From assembly GCA_947445775.1 (NCBI GenBank), contig CANFEB010000008.1, positions 1 through 64,000 of the forward strand: a DNA stretch of 64,000 nucleotides, read 5' to 3'. The position numbers and the translations under genes were made by a program. Below, piece by piece: positions 17,274 to 25,156 of the stretch. The notes under the pieces were generated by a model that worked only from the letters and a program-made list of their open reading frames with translations, did no database searches and was not told the DNA's origin. This stretch comes from Oligoflexales bacterium (GTDB lineage Bacteria; Bdellovibrionota_B; Oligoflexia; Oligoflexales; RGVZ01). Each line of letters starts with the position of its first letter. Within the stretch, counting starts at the first letter, position 1.

Positions 17274-18638
17274 TTACGAGGTCATTACCGCCAACCACTC
17301 GAGATTGTCAGTATGCGCGAACATGTCAAAGGCTTCAACTTGTCTCAGGCGAAACCCGGCAGTTTTTAAGACCGCGAGGTCACGCGCCATGGTCTCAACT
17401 TCGCATGAAACGTAGATAAATCGGGTATCAGGATTTTGCTTCAAAACATGGGCCAGATGGCTGCGGGCTGCCTCGTGAAGGCCCCGGCGAGACGGATTGA
17501 CCACAATCACCTCGGGCTTATGGGCCCACGCCGGTAGCGCCGTTTCAGATTCCTCGACCTTGGCGGCCAGAAACTCTGCCCGTGCCTCCAAAAAGTTGCG
17601 TTTGGCGTTCAGCGAGGCATCTGCGACTGCCGCCGGATTTTCTTCCACCCCGAACACGCGGAATCCCTGGCGCGCCAAGATGAGCGACATCTGGCCAATT
17701 CCACAATATAAGTCCCAGGCAACCCCACCCTTGGAGGCCACTCCCGCCAACTGCTCTACCCGACGGTACATCAGGCTTGCTTGCCAGGGGTTGATCTGAA
17801 AAAAGGCCGTGGGCCCCACCTCAAAATTTAGCTCGCAAATACGCTCGCGCAGACGGTCGTTACCCGAGAGGCGAATGGTTTCGCCCCCGAAAATCGCGTT
17901 GCCAGCTTCGGAATTGATGTTCATGTGGGCCGAGGCCAGTTTATGACCCTCGCGCTTCATACGGGTAACTAAACGCTGCAGGAAAAGCTTCCCAGAGGCA
18001 TCGCGCACCACAAATGTCACCATGATCTCGTTGGTCATGTGGGAAGACCGCGCCACCAGATAACGAAGATCGCCCGCGCCGGTCGTCTCATCCCATGGTT
18101 GCAGAGGAGATTCATTGAGGGCGCGGCGCATATCTCGCAAAAGCCAGCGCAGGGCGTCGGCATGGATCGGGCAATGATCCACTTTATCCATGACAGAATG
18201 TGTGCCCGGCTCGAAAAGGCCAATGGCAAACCGATCGGACCCGGCGTCACCACTGGGAACTCCGCCGGGACCAGCCTTGGGACGCACCGCAAGCTTGACC
18301 AGCGTTCTGTAGCCAAGGCGTCGCGGGGACTCGTTCACGCCCAAAACCTGGGCAGGGCCCAAAAGATCTGCGCCCTCAAGGAACTTCACGCCCTTTTGGA
18401 ACTTGGACTGCAAAGCTGGTTCGTAGGAGGAATTGACGAGGACGCAGGAACCGCACCCGCCGCCTTCGACCCGGCATGCGCGCTCCCCCTGAATCACGGC
18501 AATGGTCGCATCAAAACGCGTCGGCCGCGGTTCTGGGGGCAAATCCATATCGCTGTCCTGATCTCTGCTAGGCCGTTTGCCGTCAGAGTGCTTGGCAGGC
18601 CGGACGCCTTTGGGATTTTGTTTGTTGAATGGGGGCAT
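17274..18638 (-). CDS. TrmA/RlmC/RlmD-family RNA m5U methyltransferase
   Basis: About 454 residues from ATG 18638; a TTG at 18647 overlapping the upstream stop is the alternative. After a charged N-terminus, an Fe-S type cysteine cluster (C..EGGGCGSC) is followed by the FFQINPWQAS block, the SAM-binding DLYCGIGQMSL, VVNPSRRGL in place of the common DPPRxG, and the catalytic-Cys motif YVSCEVETMARDL. Family enzymes make 5-methyluridine in 23S rRNA or tRNA. The target cannot be decided by eye, although NPSRRGL is typical of the RlmC-like branch. Confidence 0.88.
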   Translation of the reverse strand: MPPFNKQNPKGVRPAKHSDGKRPSRDQDSDMDLPPEPRPTRFDATIAVIQGERACRVEGGGCGSCVLVNSSYEPALQSKFQKGVKFLEGADLLGPAQVLGVNESPRRLGYRTLVKLAVRPKAGPGGVPSGDAGSDRFAIGLFEPGTHSVMDKVDHCPIHADALRWLLRDMRRALNESPLQPWDETTGAGDLRYLVARSSHMTNEIMVTFVVRDASGKLFLQRLVTRMKREGHKLASAHMNINSEAGNAIFGGETIRLSGNDRLRERICELNFEVGPTAFFQINPWQASLMYRRVEQLAGVASKGGVAWDLYCGIGQMSLILARQGFRVFGVEENPAAVADASLNAKRNFLEARAEFLAAKVEESETALPAWAHKPEVIVVNPSRRGLHEAARSHLAHVLKQNPDTRFIYVSCEVETMARDLAVLKTAGFRLRQVEAFDMFAHTDNLEWLAVMTS

Positions 18639-18643
18639 AAAGA

Positions 18644-19888
18644 TCAATACATCCAGTCGTCTAAAGACTTCGGAGGTCGGCTTGTAGCACTCTTGAGTGG
18701 TTTACGAAAGACCTTTACCCCCATTGATCCGCCCCCCGCCGAAACATGCTTATCCCATGCCCGCCATTCTGACCGCAATGTGCCGATAAGATACGGAGAA
18801 TTTGGACTCTTCGAACCCTTGGAATAGACGAGATCGTTAAACAGAAATGTCGTCGCGTGCTTGATCCAGCGATAAGAGATATCGGAGTCAGCCACGTCCT
18901 TCACAGCCTTGTCCGAGGCGGGCAATTGAAAAAACACGATCATGTCACCGAATTTGAGGGGTGATTTGGCGGGATCAACTTCATAAAACGAACTCTGCAA
19001 GACCCGCCACAATTCATCATTATTGATCATGACGCCGTGATGATCCACTTCGGATTTAACGTTGACCAGATGGCTGCGGACCATCTTCGGATACTGAAAG
19101 GCAAGGGCCGCCATGAAACAATTCGGGCCACGAAAGATTTCAAAGGTTTTGACGGCGCGTTGGGCCACCACCGGCAGGACATCGCGGTCAACATCGAGAG
19201 GCAGCGCCAGGCGCAACTTTTCCCCCACCTTGCGCAATTCAGGAGCGCCAGTAAATGACGCCATCTGCACCAGCAATTCACTTCTCAAATCACTGCGTTC
19301 CAAGAGGGTCGCTGAATCGATGGTGGCGTGGATGTGAGTCCGCTTCATTTTTGCCGTCACCGCTGCCGAAGACATAAGGCGCAATAAATCGGGGCGAACA
19401 CGAATCTTGACCGTCAGACCCCGATCCTCAACAGCCGTTGGATTCACTTGATTGTTCTGGTTGCCGGGCCCGCTACTCTGCTGGGCTCCTAGGGTTCCAT
19501 TCAGCTGCTTCTTTGAATCGATGCTGCTGTCTGCCTTGGCAATCTCCTCATCCAATTTTGCCATCAAGGTCCGGTATTTTTTTTGACGGGCCAATTTCAG
19601 AGAAAATCCGGCACGATCATCGTCATCCCTTGGAACAGACAGGTAAAGGGGCTCTACCCGTGAATCGCTTTCAGCCAAGGCGACTCTTTTCTCGATCAAA
19701 GCAAATTGCGGGAAGATGTCTTCCTCCACCAATTTTAGCGGAAGTGTCAGAGACGGCTGCAGCGATTCCACGCGAGCAGTAAACGGTCGCGCCATGGCAA
19801 AGGCAGGATCCAGAAGCAGGGCTAGAGCCAGAGCCAGAGCAGGGCGCAAATTTATTGCAATCATGTATTTTGCACAAATTTGTCTCAT
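18644..19888 (-). CDS. Secreted protein with NlpC/P60-like Cys...His arrangement
   Basis: About 414 residues from ATG 19888. The signal peptide contains an ALALALAL run and ends near AFAMA. The first 230 residues show no known domain; part is Gln/Asn-rich. Towards the C-terminus are GPNCFMAALAF (Cys about 257), then FGDMIVFF (about 313-320) and WIKHATTFLFNDLVYSKGS (His about 344). This Cys, GD-hydrophobic-FF, His-aromatic pattern is the order in papain-fold NlpC/P60 peptidases that cut peptidoglycan peptides. The match is by motif order only. The stop overlaps the start region of the methyltransferase gene. Confidence 0.55.
   Translation of the reverse strand: MRQICAKYMIAINLRPALALALALLLDPAFAMARPFTARVESLQPSLTLPLKLVEEDIFPQFALIEKRVALAESDSRVEPLYLSVPRDDDDRAGFSLKLARQKKYRTLMAKLDEEIAKADSSIDSKKQLNGTLGAQQSSGPGNQNNQVNPTAVEDRGLTVKIRVRPDLLRLMSSAAVTAKMKRTHIHATIDSATLLERSDLRSELLVQMASFTGAPELRKVGEKLRLALPLDVDRDVLPVVAQRAVKTFEIFRGPNCFMAALAFQYPKMVRSHLVNVKSEVDHHGVMINNDELWRVLQSSFYEVDPAKSPLKFGDMIVFFQLPASDKAVKDVADSDISYRWIKHATTFLFNDLVYSKGSKSPNSPYLIGTLRSEWRAWDKHVSAGGGSMGVKVFRKPLKSATSRPPKSLDDWMY
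19824..19841 (-). repeat. 6-bp repeat x3 in a signal peptide
   Basis: agagcc repeated three times (last base changed) on the plus strand encodes the Ala-Leu repeat of the hydrophobic core of the signal peptide. Confidence 0.85.
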
Positions 19889-20127
19889 TGTCCGGAATAC
19901 CAAAGGGTTAAAACCCAAGTTCCTTCTCGCGGAAGAACCCACACATTGTGGATCGGCATCCGGAGGATTCTCTTGAAGGGCGAAAGCTGGGATAATAAAA
20001 AATGACGGGGATATTTACGGAAAAATCCTCTGAAAAACTGGATTTCTTGACCAGCTAATGGACAGAAATCAAAAAGAATCGGACCTTGATTTGCTAGGAT
20101 GACCAAACTGTTTTGGAGGCCACCCAC

Positions 20128-20895
20128 ATGACGACAGTGTTGATTGTTGACTCAAGCAAACCAAGCCTGGTGATGAGTTCTGAAGTATTCAAGGATAAGA
20201 TTCCCGGGATCATCGTCCTTGTTGCCAGCAGCGGGCAACAGGCCTTGGACATCCTCGACAAATCCAACGTGCAGCCTAATGAAAATTTAACGGTCACTGC
20301 TACCCCAGATCTTTGCGTCGTTGATTTCGACCTGCCCGACACGGATGGCATCACACTGATCCACACCATACGCAAATTTTACCGTGGACCGATATTTTTG
20401 ACGGCGTACCCGGATGCCGTCGTGAAGAATGCCATCGAAGCAGAGTTGTTTGCCTATGATGATGCCGGCATGTGGGTGTGCAAGCCAGTTCGCGCGGAAG
20501 CTCTCAATGAACGGATCGAACGTTTTCTAATCGGGAAATTTCGGGTTCAGCGGCGCTTTGATTTCACCCAAAAGACAAGACTGTTGGGAAAAAGTGAAGG
20601 ACGCGGCAAGAGAACTCCAAAGTTTCCGGGGCAGGTGATCAACATCAGCATTGGAGGCGCGTGCATCCAATTGGCGAGTGCCGCAAAGCTAAAAATTGGT
20701 GAAGAAGTTTCGATTGAACTGCCCATTCCGAAACCTGAAAAAGCAGGTGCAGCAACCACACAGCTTAAAAGTCAGGTGGTCTGGCGCACCCACGATGGCA
20801 AGCGCATTGGCGTTGCCTTTGATAAATTGAGCGACCAGGGCCACCGCGGACTGGAACGACTTTTAAGGCAACTCAATTCCAGTGCCGATGCGTGA
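20128..20895 (+). CDS. Receiver-PilZ protein (response regulator, c-di-GMP output)
   Basis: 255 residues from ATG 20128, which has ggagg 8 bases upstream. Residues 1-125 are a CheY-like receiver with phospho-acceptor Asp66 in VVDFDLPDTDG, Thr92 in FLTAY and Lys119 in CKPV. Residues about 140-245 are a PilZ domain with RRFDFTQKTR and NISIGGACI, the two halves of the c-di-GMP-binding signature (RxxxR and [D/N]xSxxG). It therefore can combine phosphorelay and c-di-GMP signals. No kinase is adjacent. The final bases overlap the CPBP protease gene. Confidence 0.9.
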   Translation: MTTVLIVDSSKPSLVMSSEVFKDKIPGIIVLVASSGQQALDILDKSNVQPNENLTVTATPDLCVVDFDLPDTDGITLIHTIRKFYRGPIFLTAYPDAVVKNAIEAELFAYDDAGMWVCKPVRAEALNERIERFLIGKFRVQRRFDFTQKTRLLGKSEGRGKRTPKFPGQVINISIGGACIQLASAAKLKIGEEVSIELPIPKPEKAGAATTQLKSQVVWRTHDGKRIGVAFDKLSDQGHRGLERLLRQLNSSADA

Positions 20896-21595
20896 AGACT
20901 GGCTGAAGTATCTGGCGGCCGTTGCGAAAGTGGTCGCAGCGGCCGTTTTGCTTGGCGAAGCCTTTAGCGGTGTGGATGCACTTTTGGGCTGGGCGGGAAT
21001 TCCAGCGACGGGCTTATGGCTGATCGCTGCGCCCGCCATCGTTCACGTCACCATTATTGCTACCTTCTATAGAGCTGGCACGATTGCGGGACGCCAACAG
21101 ATTTTGTGGCTGGTCGCCTCCGGGCCTGGTTGGCTACTGTTGGCTGCCGTCGGATGCCTGCTGACTGCAATCTTGGTCCCTGTGGCAAATCTGGACCCGA
21201 CAATCTCGTTAATCCCGTCTCATTCAAATCGACCAGACTTGTCCTGGTGGCTTGCCACGGTGTTTTTAGCGCCTGTTCTGGAGGAATTTGTCTACCGGGG
21301 GATATTCTCCGCATCCTTCAGGCGGCAATACGGAAATATCGTCGGAAGTTATTTCGCGGCGGTCCTTTTCGCATGGGTGCATGCCCGCCCCACGGTCGCT
21401 GCACTGTTTGCCGGAAATGCCGGCCATATTCCCCCGGGCCCCTTGCTCTTGGCCTTGGTTGCCGACTGGCTTTACGTTAAAAGCGGCAGCATTTGGGTTG
21501 CCGTAGCCTTCCATGCTGCTTGCAATGCCACACCGGCGGTGTTCGCTGCCATTGATCCACGCTGGCTGAATTGGCTTGGAATGTTATACCAATGA
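20888..21595 (+). CDS. CPBP-family intramembrane metalloprotease
   Basis: About 235 residues (ATG 20888; GTG 20882 possible). Several membrane helices and the three signatures of the CAAX/CPBP (Rce1-like) family are present: LEEFVYRGIF (EExxxR), FAWVHAR and FHAACN, which provide the Glu and His metal ligands. In bacteria these proteins process membrane substrates or act in self-immunity. It overlaps the receiver-PilZ gene, so it is probably cotranscribed. Confidence 0.88.
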   Translation: MREDWLKYLAAVAKVVAAAVLLGEAFSGVDALLGWAGIPATGLWLIAAPAIVHVTIIATFYRAGTIAGRQQILWLVASGPGWLLLAAVGCLLTAILVPVANLDPTISLIPSHSNRPDLSWWLATVFLAPVLEEFVYRGIFSASFRRQYGNIVGSYFAAVLFAWVHARPTVAALFAGNAGHIPPGPLLLALVADWLYVKSGSIWVAVAFHAACNATPAVFAAIDPRWLNWLGMLYQ

Positions 21596-21619
21596 GATGG
21601 ACTAAATAACGGCGGGACT

Positions 21620-21904
21620 TTGAGCAACGATCCAACAAATCCTGATTTTGATGAAAAAATCGAGCGCATCAAGCGGCTCGCCATGGTGGTCTGCATCTGT
21701 AAGGGCATTCCCCTTGGAAAGGTCCTGCCTGCCATCAAGGCATGCGACAATATCGCCGACGTCAATCGAATGGCAGCAACGGGCAACGGTGGATGCAAGG
21801 GCCAACGCTGCGGCCCACGGATCAAAATGTTACTGCGCAAAAAGCATGAACTTCAGGGAGATAATTCCAAGATCCTCGAGACCACAGATGACAGCGAGGA
21901 ATAA
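21620..21904 (+). CDS. BFD-like [2Fe-2S] protein
   Basis: A 94-residue protein from a TTG start with ggcggga just upstream. Cysteines at 25, 27, 59 and 64 give CxC...Cx4C in the context VVCICKG and GGCKGQRCGPRI, which matches BFD-like [2Fe-2S] domains found free-standing (bacterioferritin-associated) or in oxidoreductases (the GxCxGxxCGP form). The function here is unknown; no bacterioferritin gene is adjacent. The last 52 bases overlap gmhB on the opposite strand, where the protein tail is low-complexity and acidic. Confidence 0.8.
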   Translation: MSNDPTNPDFDEKIERIKRLAMVVCICKGIPLGKVLPAIKACDNIADVNRMAATGNGGCKGQRCGPRIKMLLRKKHELQGDNSKILETTDDSEE

Positions 21905-22503
21905 ACCTCCACAGCCCCCGTACCGGTTGACGATGCCACCGTGATTTTCCGCCCCGAAGAATCCACCACCGTCTCAAAGCGAGCATCATCAGGAAGTTCA
22001 TAACGAAGTCCCCGCGAAGATTTATGGCTGGGGCCTTGGGGTTCCAGCACGAGGATCGGCGTTGTCCCCGCCCTCACACCGCATAAAACATCACTCCACT
22101 TGTCACCCACCATAAAGCTGATACCCGGGTCGATCGCCAAAGCCGAGCAGGCTTCCTCGATGAGCTGCGGGCCAGGCTTGCGACATTGGCAGGCCACATT
22201 AAACGGAATAACTTGGCCATCAGGATGGTGCGGGCAGATTTTGATCAGATCGAAGACGGGACCGCCACGTCTGACGATTTCAGCTTGAAGCGCATCGTGA
22301 AAATCCGATACGTCCGCCATGGAAAACTTTCCACGTGCGACGCCACTCTGATTGGTGATGACGACGAGTTTAAAACCGTTTGATTTGAGGCGAGCCAGAG
22401 ACTCAGGAACCCCGTCGGGTACGAGCAGATCGGAAATGCGGAAGGTATATCCACGATCAACATTGAGGATACCGTCACGATCCAAAAAAACCGCGCGATT
22501 CAT
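21853..22503 (-). CDS. gmhB: D-glycero-heptose-1,7-bisphosphate 7-phosphatase GmhB
   Basis: A 216-residue HAD phosphatase in ADP-heptose synthesis for the LPS inner core. The nucleophile Asp8 and Asp10 in FLDRDG, the ITNQSG motif, the Zn-binding CPHHPDG...CQC and the MVGDKWSD motif are all present. The normal length is about 185 residues; the extra C-terminal 35 residues lie in the region overlapping the convergent BFD-like gene. Its start overlaps the upstream small gene (ATGA). Confidence 0.92.
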   Translation of the reverse strand: MNRAVFLDRDGILNVDRGYTFRISDLLVPDGVPESLARLKSNGFKLVVITNQSGVARGKFSMADVSDFHDALQAEIVRRGGPVFDLIKICPHHPDGQVIPFNVACQCRKPGPQLIEEACSALAIDPGISFMVGDKWSDVLCGVRAGTTPILVLEPQGPSHKSSRGLRYELPDDARFETVVDSSGRKITVASSTGTGAVEVYSSLSSVVSRILELSP

Positions 22504-22781
22504 TCCTCAGATTCCGCATTTTCGCGCAGCCAAAGCCGCTCTTTTTCATGCACGACGTAGGCGGTCAACTTCAGCAGAATCTTCTTGTTCAGCTCCGCCA
22601 GGACCATGCCGTCATCGCCAGAGGATGCTTTGGCGTCATAATGTTTGAGCTCTTCCTCGATCTGCCAATAGACATCCACCGGCATGAGTAGCTCAATCAT
22701 CGGCCCGGTGCTCTTGACCGAATCCCGGCGCGTTGCAGCCAGGGAGATTCGGTTGGCAATGACAAGGAATTTACGGATCAT
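22500..22781 (-). CDS. Small conserved-looking protein of unknown function
   Basis: A 93-residue soluble protein. The first half is short beta-like segments (KFLVIANRISLAATRR; PMIELLMPVDVYWQIEEEL), and the second half is helical and charged. It ends by overlapping gmhB (ATGA) and begins 10 bases after the Lys/Ala-rich protein gene, so it sits in an operon. I do not recognise a family. Position and codon pattern support it as real. Confidence 0.65.
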   Translation of the reverse strand: MIRKFLVIANRISLAATRRDSVKSTGPMIELLMPVDVYWQIEEELKHYDAKASSGDDGMVLAELNKKILLKLTAYVVHEKERLWLRENAESEE

Positions 22782-22791
22782 CAGTTTTTCT

Positions 22792-23457
22792 TTAACGTTT
22801 TTTGGCGGCTGGTTTCGCTTTGGCTGCCGGCTTCACAGCCTTTTTGGCTACCGGCTTCACAGCCTTTTTGGCCACCGGCTTGGCGGCAGCCTTAGAAGCC
22901 GTTTTAGCAGCAGCAGGTTTTGCAGCAGGTTTTGCGGCTGGCTTGGCCGCTGGTTTTGCCGGTGCGGCCTTTACCGGCTTTGCCGCTGCTGCCACTGGTT
23001 TTGTAGCCTTGGCAGGTGCCGCAGGCTTATCTGCTTTTTTGGGAGCCGCTTTTACAGGATCTTTAGCAGCGGCTTTCACACCACTTTGGGACGCGACCGG
23101 CGTTTTCGCGGCAGCCGGCTCGATCACATTGCCCTTGGCTTTCAGGGCAACTTGCTTGGCTTTGACTTCAGGCTTGGTTTTGCCTGCGTCCTCGTCCTCG
23201 CCACTGCCGTCGAACGCCAATTCGTGAATGCTCTTGAAAAGGCGCTGCCACAGCGTTCCGTCTTTGCGGAGCCATGACTCAAAAAGCTTGCGGGCCGGGC
23301 GATTCACCAAGGCTTCCGCCGTGAAGTACATCGAAAAATCTCGCGGCGACTTGCGCTGCTTTAGTTCTGTGATGTGCTGGGAAAGGATTAGAAGCTCAGA
23401 ACCACGAGCACGCAGGACCAACGAATCTTGAATCGGCATGATTTCAACTGGATGCAC
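22792..23457 (-). CDS. Protein with histone-H1-like Lys/Ala/Pro tail
   Basis: About 221 residues from GTG 23457, chosen because GGGAG lies 6 bases upstream; ATG 23439 is an alternative. Residues 1-100 form a mixed globular-looking domain (SLVLRARGSELLILSQHITELK; FTAEALVNRPARKLFESWL). Residues 120-221 are almost only Ala, Lys, Pro and Val (PAAKPAAKP, KKAVKPVA), as in eukaryotic H1 tails and bacterial AlgP/Hc1-type proteins, and probably bind DNA or another polyanion. The tail DNA is itself tandemly repeated (for example two 24-bp units at 22827-22874). It follows the EamA transporter gene. Confidence 0.72.
   Translation of the reverse strand: MHPVEIMPIQDSLVLRARGSELLILSQHITELKQRKSPRDFSMYFTAEALVNRPARKLFESWLRKDGTLWQRLFKSIHELAFDGSGEDEDAGKTKPEVKAKQVALKAKGNVIEPAAAKTPVASQSGVKAAAKDPVKAAPKKADKPAAPAKATKPVAAAAKPVKAAPAKPAAKPAAKPAAKPAAAKTASKAAAKPVAKKAVKPVAKKAVKPAAKAKPAAKKR
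22827..22874 (-). repeat. 24-bp tandem repeat x2 in the H1-like tail
   Basis: Two 24-bp units starting ccggcttcacagcc (one final difference) encode KPVAKKAV twice. Shorter 12-bp AKPA units are found around 22912-22965. Confidence 0.9.
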
Positions 23458-23476
23458 GGTGGACTCCCAAGGAAAA

Positions 23477-24451
23477 TTAAAACAGCGGACTGTCCATGCT
23501 AACTGGTTTCGACGCTTTCTTTCTAGCTGAAACACTGATGACAGGCAAGGCAACCCCGCAAATGAGCACCATACAGGCGCCAGCCAAGGCAGTTCCGTCA
23601 GGATGACGGCCGAAAAACCAAACCGACCACCCCAAATTGAGCACCGGCGTTACATAACTAACCGCAGCGTTCAGGGCGGCGGGCGCCTGTTGGTAGGCTG
23701 CCGTCAGAAAATACTGGGCCACACTCGCCATGATGCCAGCCCCAACCAGCAAAACATAGGTCGTCGAATGAACCGGCCACAGGATGTCAAACCCCGGGCC
23801 GGAAAGGCCCAAAAAAGCGCCCACAAAAATCAGGATGTGCATCGCAATACCGACAGCACAAAGGTAGAAAATCACGGTGTTTGATGAATTGCTGCGCCCA
23901 GCCCGGGCGATCATTAAATACGCAATGGCGGCCCAAACTCCGGACAGCAAGGCGGCAGCGCGCCCAATGGGATTGTGGTCGTCGAACCTCGGCTGGGACA
24001 AGAAATAAAGGCCGATGGTGGCCCCGGCGATGGCCAGCCACGCGATCCCAGAGTTTCGCTGGCGGAGGAGCAAGGGCCCCAACGCCGCGATCACAATGCT
24101 GTTACTGGCATGCAGAAATGACGTTTCGCCCACGCCAATAGCATGGATTCCGTACATGACAAAAATCAGGGACAATGCCCCGAAAAATCCCCGCAACCAC
24201 AAAGACGGCCTGCGATCGCCCGGCAATCCGGTCAAGTTGCCGGCATACGCCGCCACGCTGGCCACCACGATGATATTCACCAGGAGGCGAACAAAACTCG
24301 CCACCAGCGGAGATCCCTGGGGTTCCAGGATCTGGGCTTGATTGACCATGGCCCCCATGAACGAAAAGAACACAGAGGCCAAGACCATGCAGACGATGCC
24401 CTTGGAACTATCCTGATCAATAAGCGGCTTTTTATCAGGCTTTCGGCGCAA
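23477..24451 (-). CDS. EamA/DMT-superfamily transporter
   Basis: A 324-residue membrane protein with ten hydrophobic helices in two repeated halves, as in EamA (drug/metabolite transporter) permeases. Features include GFFGALSLIFVMYGIHAIGV in the first half and SYVTPVLNLGWSVWFFG near the end of the second. The TTG start at 24451 overlaps the cyclophilin stop by 17 bases; there is no closer upstream ATG. Substrate unknown. Confidence 0.85.
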   Translation of the reverse strand: MRRKPDKKPLIDQDSSKGIVCMVLASVFFSFMGAMVNQAQILEPQGSPLVASFVRLLVNIIVVASVAAYAGNLTGLPGDRRPSLWLRGFFGALSLIFVMYGIHAIGVGETSFLHASNSIVIAALGPLLLRQRNSGIAWLAIAGATIGLYFLSQPRFDDHNPIGRAAALLSGVWAAIAYLMIARAGRSNSSNTVIFYLCAVGIAMHILIFVGAFLGLSGPGFDILWPVHSTTYVLLVGAGIMASVAQYFLTAAYQQAPAALNAAVSYVTPVLNLGWSVWFFGRHPDGTALAGACMVLICGVALPVISVSARKKASKPVSMDSPLF

Positions 24452-24977
24452 CCGTCACAGTCGCTTTCTTAATTGTGACGTCTTCCACGGGACGGTCCCG
24501 CTCATCGGTATCAACTGCGCCAATGGCCTTGACCACGGCGAGGCTGGCATCATCGGCCGTCATGCCGAAGGCCGTGTACTGCCGATCGAGAAATGCGGCT
24601 TTACCCAGGCACAGAAAAAATTGCGACCCGGCAGAATCCGGATCTTGGGCACGCGCCATCGACAAAACGCCAGCCACATGGAGCGTCTCGTTGAACTCCG
24701 CCTTCACGCGAAAGCCGGGCCCCCCGGTGCCGACGCCTTTTGGGCAACCGGCCTGAATCACAAATCCGGGGACAATTCTGTGAAAGATGATGCCATCATA
24801 AAAACCGCTGCGGGCCAGGCCGATGATGTTTTTGCAATGGTTCGGAGCCACTTCGGGCAAAAGGTTAAGGCTGATGTTGCCAGCCGTGGTTTCGAAGTCC
24901 ACCTGATAGCGATTGGCCGCAAAATCGATGTCTTTCTGGGCTGCCTCTACGTCGGATTGGTAATTTTTCTCAAACAT
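24435..24977 (-). CDS. Cyclophilin-type peptidyl-prolyl isomerase
   Basis: A 180-residue PPIase without a signal peptide, hence cytoplasmic. The FHRIVPGFVIQAG block with the catalytic Arg, the GVGTGGPG stretch, MARAQDPDSAGSQFF and the FG(M)T region are present. An N-terminal extension of about 25 charged residues (FEKNYQSDVEAAQKDID) precedes the fold. It heads a minus-strand string with the EamA transporter. Confidence 0.94.
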   Translation of the reverse strand: MFEKNYQSDVEAAQKDIDFAANRYQVDFETTAGNISLNLLPEVAPNHCKNIIGLARSGFYDGIIFHRIVPGFVIQAGCPKGVGTGGPGFRVKAEFNETLHVAGVLSMARAQDPDSAGSQFFLCLGKAAFLDRQYTAFGMTADDASLAVVKAIGAVDTDERDRPVEDVTIKKATVTVAPKA

Positions 24978-25070
24978 CCTAGTTCCCTTTAACGTGGATC
25001 TATCGTGAATCTATATTGGCTGGCCCAAGGCCTCCAAAAACTGGCCAAACTGCCGCCGAGATCATATACT

Positions 25071-25100
25071 GATGATTATTGCTCCGCGATGATTATTGCT
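25071..25100. repeat. Direct repeat of 13 bp, 17-bp period
   Basis: gatgattattgct occurs at 25071-25083 and 25088-25100, upstream of the OmpA-like gene. Its period is not a multiple of three. If the earlier open start at 25079 were used, part of it would be coding. Confidence 0.9.
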
Positions 25101-25156
25101 GCACTAGTACCACCGACACTCAAGGGCGAAAACTCCGCCTGGACAGGATCTCGATT

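Noticed and set aside
22802-23227. Plus-strand frame opposite the Lys/Ala-rich tail
   Set aside because: Its Ala/Phe/Gly-rich product mirrors the repeat-rich tail of the minus-strand gene and has no start signal.
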